The notes: generated from the letters alone by a model not told the origin. DNA of 64,000 nucleotides from Leptobrachium leishanense (GCA_009667805.1 CM019070.1:54421735-54485734), one strand, 5' to 3'; counted from the stretch's first letter, positions 31,790 through 44,480 are shown. Program-made: numbers and translations.

Positions 31790-33130
31790 CGGTAAAGGAA
31801 TTGAGAAGAAAAATTTAGTCGAGGGCATGATGCCTGAGATGCTAACACTTTTTAAATCCAGCTGGGGAATGTCTTTATCAGATTTTTCCCCAGCTGATCC
31901 TGCACAGAGTTCAGAACTGCAGTAACTCCTTTTGGCCAGCAGATGGCGTTATATACCTGCATGGTAGTTTATTACTGTAAGGAATACATCAGGAATATTC
32001 CCAAATATTTCTTACTGTATAATTCATTACAAATGCAATTAAAAAACACTGGTCATTTAAAAAATGATTTGTTAGTAAAAGGGCCAATGATGGTAAAAGG
32101 CTGGCATGTTTGGAATAACCCCCTTAATACTGCATCGCTACACACTACCGCCTCTCACTGCAAACAGAATGATCCTAACAACAAACAGTTGTCAGGCGTC
32201 CGAACAATGGACCGGTGTGATTATGTGCAATATGTGTGCAAGCCTCTATGGAATCTTATGAACTCCAGGAGAAGATGCCAGTGGAAGAGCACAATTTAAC
32301 AGAGCTGCTAATAGGGAGTCGTGGTTACCTCCTAGCATTGCTTTTTTGTGATTATATATTTATTCAATTATATCATTTTGGCAACTGTTATATTTGACAA
32401 CCTCTTCTTTACAAATGTAATAAAGAGAACAATGTAATTAGGAGGTAGCATTAGAGGTAAAGCACCCCTTGTCAGGAATTCTAAAATCTGTAAGACTTTG
32501 AGAACCTTCTTTTTTCTACCTTGTCTTGATTTTACTAATTCCAGATCAAGGTCACTCTGCACACATACTGCTGCTCGTCATGCTGGCACCCGAGCACTTC
32601 AGCAGACCGTGGCAGACTCTGGGAGCCTCTGAGCCATCCCAGTGTGTGACATGCTGCTTTGAGTCACACTGATTCAGGGCAGCATGTACTTGAAGAAAGG
32701 TTGTGGGGCATTGCCAGCAGGTGTACACAATGGAGCTGCAGCAGGAAGGAGATCACGGCTCTCCTGCTTCAATCTCATTCCTCTAAAACATTGGTTTCTC
32801 CTTGATTCTGAAATCTGGTGGTATCTGCAGTTGAGTGGCAACTCAACTTCAGCTCTCTGGGTTTTGTGAAGTAAGGTTACCATGGCCTTAAAGTTATCAT
32901 TGGAGGTACAGATAATATATCCTTATTTATGAAGCAACAGGTACAAAAGAAGCAAAAAAAATAGCTTATGCAATGTCAGTTTATTTACTCTATTTGTGTT
33001 TCTCTGAGCATGTCAAAAGGTGCCTGGGCAACAATATTTATTTCACAGGCCAGATCCACACAGCATGGCACACCAAAGCACCTTTTGTTGATGCACATTG
33101 TATGCACTACAAATATATATATATATATAT
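31790..33130. other. No gene recognised; dispersed repeat piece at 32245-32320; (AT)n at 33112-33130
   Basis: The piece at 32245-32320 resembles 4505-4625. Otherwise the sequence looks unique. An (AT)n tract immediately precedes the Tc1 fragment. Confidence 0.35.
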
Positions 33131-33680
33131 AGTTTCTCACAGAAGTGAGTACACCCCTCACATTTTTGTAAATATTTTTTTATATCTTTTCATGTGACAA
33201 CACTGAAGAAATGACACTTTGCTACAATGTAAAGTAGTGAGCGTACAGCTTGTATAACAGTGTAAATTTGCTGTCCCCTCAAAATAAACTCAACACACAG
33301 CCACTAATGTCTAAACCGCTGTCAACAAAAGTGACTACACCCCTATGTGAAAATGTCCAAAATGGGCCCAATTAGCCATTTGCCCTCCCCAGTGTTATGT
33401 GACTCATTAGTGTTACAAGGTCTCAGGTGTGAATGGGGAGCAGGTGTGTTAAATTTGGTGTTATCGCTCTCACTCTCTCATATTGGTCACTGGAAGTTCA
33501 ACATGGCACCTCATGCCAAATGAACTCTCTGAGGATCTGAAAAAAAGAATTGTTTCTCTACATAAACATGGCCTAGGCCATAAGAAGATTGCCAAGACCC
33601 TGAAACTGAGCTGCAGCACGGTGGCCAAGACCATACAGCAGTTTAACAGGACAGGTTCCACTCAGAAAAGGCCTCGCCAT
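33131..33680 (+). mobile_element. Tc1-like transposon, 5' fragment, copy 2
   Basis: It begins AGTTTCTCACAGAAGTGAGTAC, better preserved than copy 1 at 25620, and is collinear with it through the leader and the transposase N-terminus (SEDLKKRIVSLHKHG, KTLKLSCSTVAKTIQQF). It stops at CCTCGCCAT (33680) and is followed by ATATATACATAG. The start also lies in an AT repeat, so both ends meet AT-rich sequence. The coding frame has a shift after ATGGCACCTCATGCC. No catalytic domain remains. Confidence 0.85.
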
Positions 33681-36387
33681 ATATACATAGACATCTTGTA
33701 TTTAAATAATGCTGTATGACTGCTCTTTATATTTTGACAGTTGACTAAAGAACAGTCAATGATTCCATTCATTCCATATAATCCTACGACTGCTCATGCC
33801 TTTGCTACCCAGCCCCTTTAATTAATATATACTTATCAGGTCAGGCTACAGTAAAACACACCCCTGCCCTTTACAAATAAGTATTACCACGATTAAGTTG
33901 TGCAGTTCATACATAAATATCTTTTCAAGGAGAATAATGCTCCACAAAGTGGAAGCCAGCAATTTATCTAATTCTCGATGTAAAATAATGCAGGAGTGCG
34001 GAAGATGAACATCTGATTTGTCACATCTGATACACTAATGTTTTATCCAAAAGGAAGCACACATTGTAACAAGCTCATTCATCTGAACAAACACCACCTG
34101 GTTCTGGCAGGCACCTACTCATGTAAAAAAAATTAAAAATAAAGTTAACATTAGTCCTTTTTAGCCATCTTTAAGCAAACGCAGAGACACCCGGACATTA
34201 CTGTTCTTATTTTAGGAGTTAATCGCCACGCCGAGCGTCCAATTAGGGATCACTAATGGAAAGTGTTTTATATTTGAGCGAAGAAAAGACTGTAAAAATA
34301 TGTAAAAAGACCGTGTTTCGTTTAAAAACACACACAGAGTCACGCTGGGAATACTTGCGTTGGAAATCTGGTCTCACTTATCTAGTCGTGAAGGTATTAT
34401 TTATGCTGTTTGGTAGCTTAACTCTTCTGGAAAATCTGAACCAGCCCTAAAATCTGTGTTATTTTATTAAAGCGCAGCACCATTTACCAGTTGGAGGTAG
34501 GCACACGTAATTAGATTTGTAATGATTTTAATGGGGCTAGACGTGATCCCTATTCTGTGATTGCACAAGTTCAGGGAATCATTTTATTATAGTTAGGACA
34601 GTAAGTGGGACAGTTAGGTATTCTGCTAACCAAAATACGTTGTTCCTCTACTGTGAGGCTTACCCCTTCACCTGCGCCCACAGAGCATTATTCCACCACC
34701 GGTTCCATGCCTCTGCGACAGTCCACCCGCCTCCTTGCCAGCAACCATGACCGGCACCTGTGAAGAAGCTGCCAGTATCCGCATCATCTCCCGTAGCTCT
34801 GCCAGCTATTTTGATGTAGCATGCTCCCCCAGTGCATCAATTTATACTGATCATGAGCATCACTGTCATGACGGACAGGCATGGCATCGACGCTATTGGC
34901 CACGTACGTTCTGGCACTGGAAAGTGACCAGTTGCAGGTTGATGACACTATCTAGGCTGGAGTCCCACTTCTCTATCTCAGGACTTTCAGGAACCATGGC
35001 CAGTTCCCAATTGTGGTTTGCTGTAAGCCCTTCAGTGCGTATCTCCCCTGTGTTATACCTGTGTACTGACCCGGCTTGATTGACTACTCCTGGTCTGTAA
35101 TCCATTGTACCATCATGGCTTGATTGACTATTCCTGCTCTGTATTCCTGTGTCCTGACTAGGCTTGATTGACTCTGTCTCTCTTTCTCCTGGTTCCCTTC
35201 CCTGGGAGCCCTGAGCTCTGGCACATTATAAATAGAGCCACTTCAAGGACTGGTAATTGGGCCTAGCCTGGGATCCTCCCTTCCTCCATTGTGAAACCCA
35301 GCCAAGTTAAGGATTGCTTTCAAGCCAGGATCAAAAAAGTTCCGTCTCCCTCCGAGATCACTCTGCGGTCCTGCAGGATCTCGTGAGAGGCAGGATCCCG
35401 CAGGTCATGTGACCCGACAGCACAAGCCTTCATAGAGTCCTATGGACTACAGGAGGGGATGCTTGCGACGGTGCGTTAGCACTGCCACAAGAATCCTAGA
35501 ATAGGCAAATGTGCCTGAAGACCTGCACCTAGTCCTGCGGTGGAGAAATGTATTGCTTATAGATTCTAATCACTCTTTATTTGAGCACCTCTATGACATA
35601 ACATCCCTCATTATTTCAGTGCATTATTCCCCCATAATGCTATAATTAATTTCACAAAAAATAATAGCTCATGCTAGTTAACACTGCTAATAATCAGCTT
35701 GTAATCAGTTTACCATATCTGTTTAGCTGATAAAATCAATGGGGTCTATTCCGGGTGAGCAGGTAAAAGGGAGCAGCTAATGTGAAAAAGCTGGTTAAAC
35801 CCTTAGCTATTAGGAACATCCAATTACAAGTGTGTCACGATATTAGCCCTAGTGTCAATCTGCAAAGGGCGAGCGGAGGCAGGTGAAAGTAGACATGACC
35901 GTTTTGCTTTGGTCCAAAAATCGATATTTGCCGTTTATATGGGCAAGTCAGATGGATCAGAATTCAGAATCGCTGATATCCAAACCAAATTGCTCTCCAA
36001 TTAAAAATGTCCCAAATTGAACCAGTCCTATCATGGTTGGCCTGATCTGAATATAATCAGATCTATTTGGATTAATTCGGAATATGAAAGGATGATATGA
36101 TCTTTATATGATCATTTCTGTGCCTATGTGGCATTCTGCGTTTCATTTCTAAGCCATTCTTATCACATTCTGGTTTGAGACGAGAATAATTAACTACCTT
36201 GAATTTGCTCATTATTCTCATGGATCCAGCAGTTTAGTGCTTCCAACATAAAGTATATAATAATATATAATCTTACTTGGAATAGACCCAACAGACATGG
36301 AATAGGGCCATGGAATGAAATAGGGCCTTACATGGAATACGGCCACAGTACTCTGGAGCGCTTCTGGTACAACATATTATTTTTTGA
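33681..36387. other. No gene recognised; GC-richer segment 34640-35480
   Basis: 33681-34640 is AT-rich and unique-looking. The segment 34640-35480 is GC-richer and contains a diverged repeat of GGCTTGATTGACTACTCCTG at about 35075, 35118 and 35160. It also contains a TATAAATAG at 35229 and GATCTCGTGAGAGGCAGGATC, which can fold on itself. It could be a retroelement remnant (for example an LTR), but no boundaries were found. Confidence 0.35.
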
Positions 36388-36554
36388 TAAAGGATTTTAC
36401 CAGGAAGGATACATTGAGAGTTCTCTCGTTTTCAAGTATGTCCTGGGTGGCAAGTATGTACCGTTAGGTGTCTTTCCCAAGGACACTTACAGGAGAGGTG
36501 CTCTTGCTGGGATTCGAACCTGTGTCTCCACGGTTATAGAGCTCTACTCCACCC
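36388..36554 (-). mobile_element. tRNA-derived SINE, copy 2, intact B-box
   Basis: On the minus strand it starts GGGTGGAGTAGAGC, contains a consensus RNA polymerase III B-box GGTTCGAATCC (36520-36510) followed by CAGCAAGAGCACC, then TGTAAGTGTCCTTGGGAAAG, ACACCTAACGGTACATACTT, and the tail CTCAATGTATCCTTCCTGGT. This is the best-preserved tRNA-like head in the window. The 3' end is truncated before any (TAAA)n repeat. Confidence 0.85.
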
Positions 36555-39199
36555 ATTTGTTAACTATAACATAATTCAAACATACTGAGAAATCATCAGA
36601 GTTCATTAAACATTTCTCAGATACTTTTGGAGCCATACAATATTTTTGGGCCCATGTCCCACCCATGCTCTGTCAAAAAGCCAGTATAATTTTGGATGCA
36701 TTCAAGCAACTTATATTTTAGACCTATTCAGTTTTCCCAGTTTCCCAGAATTTATTAAAAATATTTTACTTTACTAGTTTTGCCGAATTATCCCGTACGG
36801 CTCCAAAGATATCTGAGAAATGTCGGTCATGTACATAGACTCATAACCAGAGAAGGGATGAAAATCAAAGTCCTGTTGCTTCCCCTCAAATTATGCTTCA
36901 TACGCCTATTGTTTAAAATCACTTTTTTTAAAACAAAATTGATCCACAGATCTTGTAAAAAGTGCTTATAAAACCCCACTTTAACATCGCAAAGCGCAAG
37001 ATGTATTCAATGAGTTAAAGAAATACAAAAAGACCTTTCTAGTTATTTTGGCCATTGTGCCCTCAATTTTCTTTCATTACCAGTGAACACAAATACAATC
37101 TCTCTCAGTTCACTTCACGTGTGCAATTTTCCTTAATTCTGTATCAGGGGAGCAATTTTCCTGTAAGTATATTTGAAAATTACAAATAAAGGTAAGGGGT
37201 TTATTTCTAGGATTTGCAAAGGCTTTCTTTTTTTTTTTTATCGAGAAATGTCAATTGCTTGTTGTTATGTTGCAGTCAATGGAATGGCAAGCTTTTTGGA
37301 ACAAAGGGATCATTATAAATAATTTGTTATAAAAAGCACCATTTTTTTCCCCACTATCGGAAGCCTTTGTCGTCTGCTGACCCTTTTCAAAGTTGCAGTT
37401 TTGCAAAAAAAATCTTGAGAGAAGGATTTTTTTTTTCCCGTCTTTAATCTAAGGGCACAATAAGAGCCTAAGTAACTGTATATGATACCACTTTAATCAA
37501 CTTAATGCAGCCTTCTAGACTATAGGCTTTGGGAGAGTACAAAGAGACGCTCAGATGTAAGCTTTCAAGTGGATGCTTTCACAGGGGTATTTGACAGAAA
37601 AACAACCACACCAAATAAGAAATAAAGACCAAGAGGAGTCAATGACACATATTGGTATAAGTTGGAAGTGATGCCGTTGAGTTGTACGTTTGCAAGTGCA
37701 GTGGCAAAAGCCAGCTGGTGCCCTAGTCTACCACAATTTTCCTTTTTCAGGTCTTGCGCTCGAGAAGTGTGCGGTGATGGACTATAGTTTAGTTCAAAGG
37801 TTCTATCTCTCTATTCTAAAGTCCCATTGTGAATTCATAGGACTTAAAATATGTATCACTGTCCCTTTCATTTCTGCCTTCTAACAGATATCAAAGGCAA
37901 AAGTTTTTTTTCCCCTTCATACCTAGTCTGTTTGAAATTGTGAGATGTTTGTACATACATTTTCTCTCGCATCACTTTCTTGCTTCTTTGTGATTTATTT
38001 CCCCCCTTTCCTTAAAATGGTTTGGTAGACATTTGACTATTATAGAGATTTTCATCTCATTTCTAAAGATGAAATATGTGGGGTGGGAGGGGTGGGTTTC
38101 TACTTACAAACCTGTCTTATTCTCCGACGTGTCACAGAAAGAAAGAAACACCTAAAAGAGATGTTTTACAAGCTAAAGAATATCAAACACATAACATATA
38201 TTGATTCAATGTTTTTTTTTTGTCACATGCTACGGATAAGTAGAATTTATTTATTTTTCAGATCGTGAGATCTAACTAAAGGTTAGATTTAAAATCTATT
38301 GCCTGATTTCAGCTTACGGCTGATGTTTTTTTCTAAAATATCGGCTAATTCAATTGAAATAATTCGTCCAGAGCCTATACTCAAAAAAATGCAGCTGGTC
38401 GGAAAAAAACCTGGTCATAAAACATATTTTTTTGGCCAGCATCATATAGGTTTGTGCCTTTAAGTGTGTCTATTTGAAATATCCGATCTTTAAATCTTTA
38501 AAAAAAGATTTCAGTCTTATTTTCTCTATTTCCTTTCCTGAAAATCCATTTATCAATGCCTTTCAGCATTTGGAAATATTTTGGGAATAGCCATACCCAT
38601 ATATTCAAATTGAACCGATATGGCCGATATATCCTTTGAAAAGTATAGCCGCAAGAACCGACATCTGCTCTGAATTTTTATCAGGAGTTGAAAGTGTAAT
38701 AAACCCGCATTTGGATCTCCTGATCCGAAAAATGGCCAATTTCAACTAAGTTAGAATGCAGTGTTCGCATGAAGGAGTATAGACATCTGATGTCACATTA
38801 ACCCTTTTGAGGCGCAGGGCATACTATGCCGTCCCTGCAGTGGGTGGGCCCTGAAGCCCCACTGACTTCAATGGGCCTCCTCTGGCCCCACCTACAAGCT
38901 GGCTCCACCCATTTAAAAAAATGTTTAGTTTTTGTTATCTGTAGTTTTCTGATCAAGATTATGTTTTATTGGGAAATTTATGTAACTTCCATCCACTTCA
39001 TAGACTTCTTTGGCACGGCTTTTTTTTCTCTTTTCTTCATGTCATTTTGGGTACAAGCTTGCTTAGTGGGTAGGGTGTTGTATTAAAGGACCCTGTTTCA
39101 TGTTTCCTTGGCTAGCTCTGGGGTTGTGCTCTTTGTGAACTGTAGAACGAGAGTAGGTTTAAAATACAATTCTGTTTAGACGTTGTGATTCTGCAAAAC
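36555..39199. other. No gene recognised
   Basis: Mostly AT-rich, unique-looking sequence. The segment 38800-38930 is GC-richer and may be a repeat (AACCCTTTTGAGGCGCAGGG). No coding region supported. Confidence 0.35.
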
Positions 39200-40248
39200 T
39201 GTACACATGTACGCAGATGACACCCTAATCTATACCAGCAAACCAGATCTCCCACAGCTGGAAGCCGTGTTGCAAGAACAATTCATATCACGTAGAAAAG
39301 TGGATCAAGCACAACAAACTTTTTTTAAATACTGACAAAACTGTAACGATGCTCTTTGGAACAGCACCTAAACTACACAAATTGCAAAATCCCCATCTAT
39401 TTGAGGACAAAATCAAATGGTACGCTGGCCACAGTCACTTCTCTCAAATATCTAGGTATGTAGCTTGACCCAAATCTATCCTTTGGCCCCCACATCGAAA
39501 AACTCTCATCTAAAATTTACCCCAAACTAGGTGAGGTGCCCTGTACAGAAACAAATCCTGCCTGAGCCCTGCGGTAAGAAAGCAGATTGTACAAGAAATG
39601 CTTATGCCGACTATTGATTACGGAGATGTAGTGTATGCAGCAGACCCGCAAACACACCTTCAGAAACTTACCACATTGTATAACTCATTCTGCCGCTTTG
39701 CGCTACAATGTAACTACATGACCCACCATTGTGACATGTTAAAAGAGCTAAACTGGAATCTAGACGCACCCTTCACCTTTCCAACCTGGTGTTTAAGAGC
39801 TTTTCTGGGAAGCTTCCACCCTACCTGAATAGACTGCTTCCTCCAGCAGTTCCCTCATCCTATAACTTCCGATCAGGACCTGCACCTTACTTGCAATACC
39901 ACAATACAAAAAGAAAGTGGCTCGATCCTCATTTTCCTACAGAGCATCGCAATTATGGAATAACCTCCCAGACGCCATCAAATCTTCCCCCCGTCTAAAG
40001 TCCCTTAAGAGCTCCCTATTAACATATCTCAATACAGAATGCACCTGTAAACATGTAACATAATGACTATTTCCTGCATATTTATTTTCTGTTAATATGT
40101 ATATTTGTATTGTTTTTTTAATATCTTGCATTGTATTTCTGTAACGACTGTAACATTTCAATGTTCTTGAACACAGGACAAACTTAAAAAACAGAGAAAT
40201 CTCAATGTATCCTTCCTGGTAAAATACTTAATAAATAAATAAATAAAA
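39200..40248 (+). mobile_element. L2/CR1-group LINE, 5'-truncated, with 3' tail
   Basis: Collinear with the copy at 15077-16110 but on the plus strand. It extends slightly further 5', into the reverse transcriptase active site, and ends with CAATGTATCCTTCCTGGTAA, AATACTT and (AATA)n at 40230-40248. The tail is shared with the SINEs. No TSD was found, as is usual for L2/CR1-group elements. Confidence 0.8.
39207..40035 (+). pseudogene. LINE reverse transcriptase fragment with YADD
   Basis: The fragment starts MYADDTLIYTSKPDLPQLE; the catalytic YADD lies at 39210-39221. Several frameshifts and stops follow, but DKTVTMLFGTAPKLHKL, LKYLG, LSFGPHIEKLSSK, DYGDVVYAADP, NLVFKSFSGKLPPYL and SLKSSLL-like parts are recognisable in different frames to about 40030. 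These match the 15310-16136 copy. Not functional: 5'-truncated and frameshifted. Confidence 0.75.
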
Positions 40249-41362
40249 GCTGTTTCGTAAGTGGGTAAATGTCATGCCCCATGTCTGCAACCATGCTCTG
40301 AAACCCCTGGCAGCACCTTTCATATACTGTTCATCCCAATACACAATCCGTTAAACACATCACATGGCACAGACCCACCTGAATAAATGGCTACGCCCCC
40401 CCAGATCACCAAGATTTCATCTTTGTTACTTCAACCCCTACAGAGGGAAGTGCTATGATCTGCTGCTTCGATACCCCAGCCTTATCCTGAACCATATCCA
40501 TTCCTAAAACCTGTTCCTGCCTATCACCAAGAACACACCATAATCTCCTGGCTCCTGCTCCAGCAACTACCTTTCCCATCATCTGCAGTATCCAGCCTGG
40601 TTAGTCTCAATCTACTCACTTTACTCCACCCATACCTATCCGTGTGTGCAGATCACTACACCCTGGGCTCATATTCCCCTCACCCTGGTGCCACCCCGGT
40701 ACCACCCCTGACAGTAAAATTACATATAAGGCCTGTTAGATATGTATACTCTCAAGTACAGTAATTGTTGATTTTTTTTATATAAAAGAAAAGAAAAAAG
40801 AAGCTATTTGTGTACAGGTGTACAACACAAAACATTAGAGTGAGGATTTACACTTTACATGAATAAAGATGTTAACACCTCTCTCTGTTTCTGCGGGCTA
40901 AGCTCAACAACACCAGTAAATAATTGGGAAAACAATAGCACAAAAAACAAACACTTGTCACATAATCTGGAACGTCTCCAAAACTTCACAGATATTAGCA
41001 GCAGTAATCATGCTATGTGTGACAGGTGCTTAAAAAGCCACGAATTATCATGCACATGTTAGTTGAGAAAACTGGGAGTCATGCCTTTATGTGGCAATAT
41101 GTGGGGTGTTAAATGACAACATCTATTTCCGCTTTATTGAATAAAAAATGTTTAAACAGTCAAAAATTTTGCATTTAACACTAAATTGGTTTTGACATAT
41201 CAAGCCAATCTACACATTTTATCAAAAGTTTAGAGTATTTTTCCCAGTCTTATAGAGTTGTGCAGTTTGTGCCAGCATTGTAACAGTGCTTGTCAGGCAA
41301 CGCACTTCTTAGTTTTGTATTCTAATGGCTGAATGTCCTTTAAATATCACTTTTACATTATC
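40249..41362. other. No gene recognised
   Basis: A C-rich stretch at 40260-40720 and an AT-rich stretch after it; neither matches families seen here. Confidence 0.35.
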
Positions 41363-41690
41363 TACATAGTTACATAGTCTGAAAAAAATACATGCATCCT
41401 TCGAGTTCAGCCTTTCACACATCGCCTACTGCTGTTGATCCAAAAGAAGGCAAAAAACCCAGTCTGAAGCGCTCACCAATATGCAACACACTGGGGAAAA
41501 AATCCCTCTTGACCCCAGAATGGCGTCAGATTTCTCCTTGGATCAAGCAGCTCTTACCCACATATTAAATATTATAATCCTTAATATTATCTTTTTGCTG
41601 GAAGCCATCCAGTCGTTGTTTAAAAGTATGTACAGACTCTGACCCAACCACCTCAACAGGCAGTGAATTCAACAGTTTAAGAAAAACTGA
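41363..41690 (+). repeat. ACATAGTTACATAG-type interspersed repeat
   Basis: It starts CTACATAGTTACATAGTCTG and contains TCGAGTTCAGCCTTTCACAC, CTTGACCCCAGAATGGCGTC and CCACCTCAACAGGCAGTGAA. The layout parallels 16177-16392. Widespread type in frogs; class not assigned. Confidence 0.5.
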
Positions 41691-42262
41691 ATCATTGAAT
41701 CTTCAATCAAGAATCCCAAATAACTATTAGCATGATTTCTGTTTCACAAAAATTACCTTAAACATTGCTGATATATAATCCAATAGATACCTGCAGCAGA
41801 GAATACCCAAGTATTTATGGAGACACCCACTGGTCGAGACACATTGACAGACTCACACTGATAGACATACACTGACAGAGACACTAGCTGACACATAGAC
41901 GTATACCTGCCTCACCTTTCCTTGTTAGCCTAGCCGTTGGCTCGAGTATTTGTCGGTAAACTGCATTACAAAAACAAAAGCAGTCAACACAGGTACTGGA
42001 AGTCGGAATTTCTTTTATAAATATTGGCTCCAGAGGAGAAGAATCAGCTATGTTGGAATAGCTCATGCTTCGCTGCCACTACAATGGCTTCTATACAATG
42101 TATTAGGGCTGCTAATTTACAGTAAGGAGCTGCAATGACCGAACCGCAAGTCAAGCTTGAAATATATGCAGAGAATGTGAAAGCACACACCTAGGTATCA
42201 ATCACCACAGGTTTCACACAGCAGGGCATGGCTATCAGTCCCCTAAATGTTAGTATCTAAGG
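41691..42262. other. No gene recognised
   Basis: No repeat or coding region supported. A run of GACACACTGACAGA-like words lies at 41835-41890. Confidence 0.3.
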
Positions 42263-42448
42263 AAAAAGGGATTCCGAACACACTGGGATTTGATAAGGCT
42301 GCTTTCATCAGAGCAAGGCGATTCAACGTTTCCGCTCAATGCAAGAGCCTTCTTGATAAATACACGAATGTATGATAAAGGCTCTTATCGCCTTGCTTTG
42401 ATTAACGCATCCTTGTCAAATCCCACAGTGTGACCGGCATCCCTTTTT
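42263..42448. mobile_element. Small inverted-repeat insertion with hammerhead-like core
   Basis: The left arm (42263-42324, AAAAAGGGATTCCGAACACA and CTGGGATTTGATAAGGCTGC) matches inverted at 42387-42448, with several differences. The centre contains GTTTCCGCTC-AATGCAA-GAGCCTT, which on the minus strand reads GGCUC-UUGCAUU-GAGC-GGAAAC-GUU, a stem followed by a GAAAC box as in the other hammerhead-like loci. The layout is again an inverted repeat joined close to the core. No TSD was recognised. Confidence 0.5.
42320..42360 (-). ncRNA. Hammerhead-like core, incomplete
   Basis: The minus strand has stem II GCUC/GAGC, GGAAAC and GUU. The first box should precede the stem, but the sequence there is AUCAAGAAG, not CUGANGA, because the inversion junction lies there. 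Treated as a relic. Confidence 0.35.
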
Positions 42449-43263
42449 CGTCGGCAAGCCAAGCTTGCAACAAGGTTCAAACAGGAACTCAAATAAATGC
42501 AAAGAACCGACGGCCATAGGACACTTTCCAAAGGAATAGGAACTCCAGCCGTCAAGTTAACTGTTGGAGCCATTATGCATAACAGTTCCAGCCATTATTT
42601 TAACAGCAAGAGTCGAACGGAGCCCGATGTGCATCTAGAACTCTAGTCACATCCTTGTGACATTTTGACAGCAGCTGTTGCAGTTTAACCAAGTTTCAAA
42701 GTCAAAAATTCATAGTTAATATGGCTTTCACAATGAAAAAATTCACAATTAAAAAAAGGATCATGAGAACTTAAAGTAATTTGAGTAATATACATGGAAA
42801 CTCCCCTGGTTTAAATGATGAAGATGTGTTTTTACCAGAGAAAATACCCTTCGTAAAAATATCCTTCATTAATATATCGTTAGTGAGCATGCTTGATAGG
42901 ATGTCCCGCGAGCATCATCGATGACACTTGCCAAAAGTTGTTTTAAAATATGTTCCCAGATCTATTTCTCTAACCAACATGAGGCCTTATTCCTTCCAAC
43001 TGCGCCATTATGAAGTTATAATGAGCGCGCTGTTACCCCCTTCATGTCCAAGCACTTTATGTTAAAACGTTTTTTTAATCACAACAGTTATTTCAAACAT
43101 GGGATGTGAAGTTAACAATTAAATAAGTGAATAGAAATTTTGCACAGAAATTGCTGTTCTGAGATAAAGTTAAAAATGTAAATAATATAAATTTGCTCAT
43201 TTCTAATTTTCCATGTATTTGTTTATCCTTTATAGAAATATTACTGCAATGAAAGGTTTTAAA
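42449..43263. other. No gene recognised
   Basis: Unique-looking sequence with no repeat family identified. Confidence 0.35.
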
Positions 43264-44005
43264 TAGAGATGTGCACGCATTTTTTTTCCGTTTAGTTTTG
43301 GCTCGTTCGGTTTTTTTAAAAGTTTCGTTTCGGACCATTTTCGTTTCGGCTCGTTGTTTCGTATCGATTTTTGTTTCGTGATTTCAGGGAATTCAGATCG
43401 TCTGTTCTCTTCGTTTCAAAGGGTCCATCCTCGGATTTTCATTTTGACTTTAGACGTATGGTATTTCGGATGCTCCGATATTTTGGTTGATTCAGTAATT
43501 CTGCCGATTTGTTGCTTCAGACGTATCGTTTTTTATGAAAGATCCTTTTTTTCTTGTGAATATGCATTGCACAACTTTATTCATTCATATAAAATATCAA
43601 TATCTTGTACTGTTAGACTGGGGATTTAGGGAAAAGCTAATTAAATATTTAACATAAATATATTATTGATGCAGAAAGAAAGCGCCGGATCAAGTGAAAA
43701 AAGTGACTGACTAAATTATGAAATCAGCAACGGAACCGAAACGGACTCGAAACAATACGAAAATACGTTGTCTGAAATGAACCAAAACGGAACCGAAATC
43801 GCGAATAGAACGAAAATGACTTATGATTTTACAAATTTCATGTCCATACGAAATAATGAAATTCTTTTGTTTCGTATGGGGAAATTTTTCAGATGGTGTG
43901 TATTTCATTGCCGGTCCGGTAAGGAACATCGGACGAATCCGAAGCACCGAATCGGCCCGTTTCGTGAGAAAAAAGAATCGGTACAAAATGAAACGCACCT
44001 CCCTA
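43264..44005. mobile_element. hAT-like element (TAGAGATGTGCA termini), copy 2
   Basis: The 742-bp element starts TAGAGATGTGCACGC and ends ACCTCCCTA. Flanking octamers GTTTTAAA (43256-43263) and GTTCTAAA (44006-44013) differ at one position, consistent with an 8-bp TSD. Both ends are rich in GTTTCG/CGAAAC words (TTTCGTTTCGGACC on the left, GAAACGGACTCGAAACAA towards the right). The interior (about 43430-43680) differs from copy 1. Open frames near 43768-44043 are low-complexity shadows of these words. Confidence 0.7.
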
Positions 44006-44089
44006 GTTCTAAACTCTAGATAATGTCCTTTACACAATGTCACACAAGGTCTGCATTATCAGAAAACTGGCAGAAATAGTCTTTGTATT

Positions 44090-44480
44090 AAATACAGTAA
44101 ATGTGATAATGAAGGATAATAAAATGGTCAGATATACTGCTTATCAGGAATTGTAGTGATCATAACATAATTAGATTATTAGAAATGCAGCTTCCAAAAA
44201 ATACAAATGGAATATTTTAAAAAAATAATCTATATGTGGCAAAACGCCTGTGCATGTAAAATAAAGTAACACCTTGTATCTGTACTGTACAGGGAATTTC
44301 ATTCATTATAACCCCCTGAATCTATTCCCTATACAGTAGTGAGTGACCCCAGTGCTCTCCCTGTATTCTGCCCTCTCCTTGTCGGTTGTAATGCAACACT
44401 GACGTTTCTCAACATTTATTATAATGGATGTGACAGCTGCTCCTTGCAGCTTGTTTACAGTAAGACAGGGTGAAAAGGAG
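44090..44480 (+). repeat. Dispersed repeat shared with 23900-24265
   Basis: Collinear with the earlier copy in the same orientation (AACACCTTGTATCTGTACTG, ATTCTGCCCTCTCC, CCTTGCAGCTTGTTTACAGT), including GATAATAAAATGGTCAGATA at the start. No palindrome arm accompanies this copy. Confidence 0.65.

Noticed and set aside
36500..36530. Functional tRNA gene at the consensus B-box
   Set aside because: The surrounding sequence is the head of a SINE that continues into a LINE-type tail and does not form a complete tRNA.
43711..44043. Open frames on both strands near 43.8-44.0 kb
   Set aside because: They lie in the CGAAAC-word end of a hAT-like MITE and reflect its composition.
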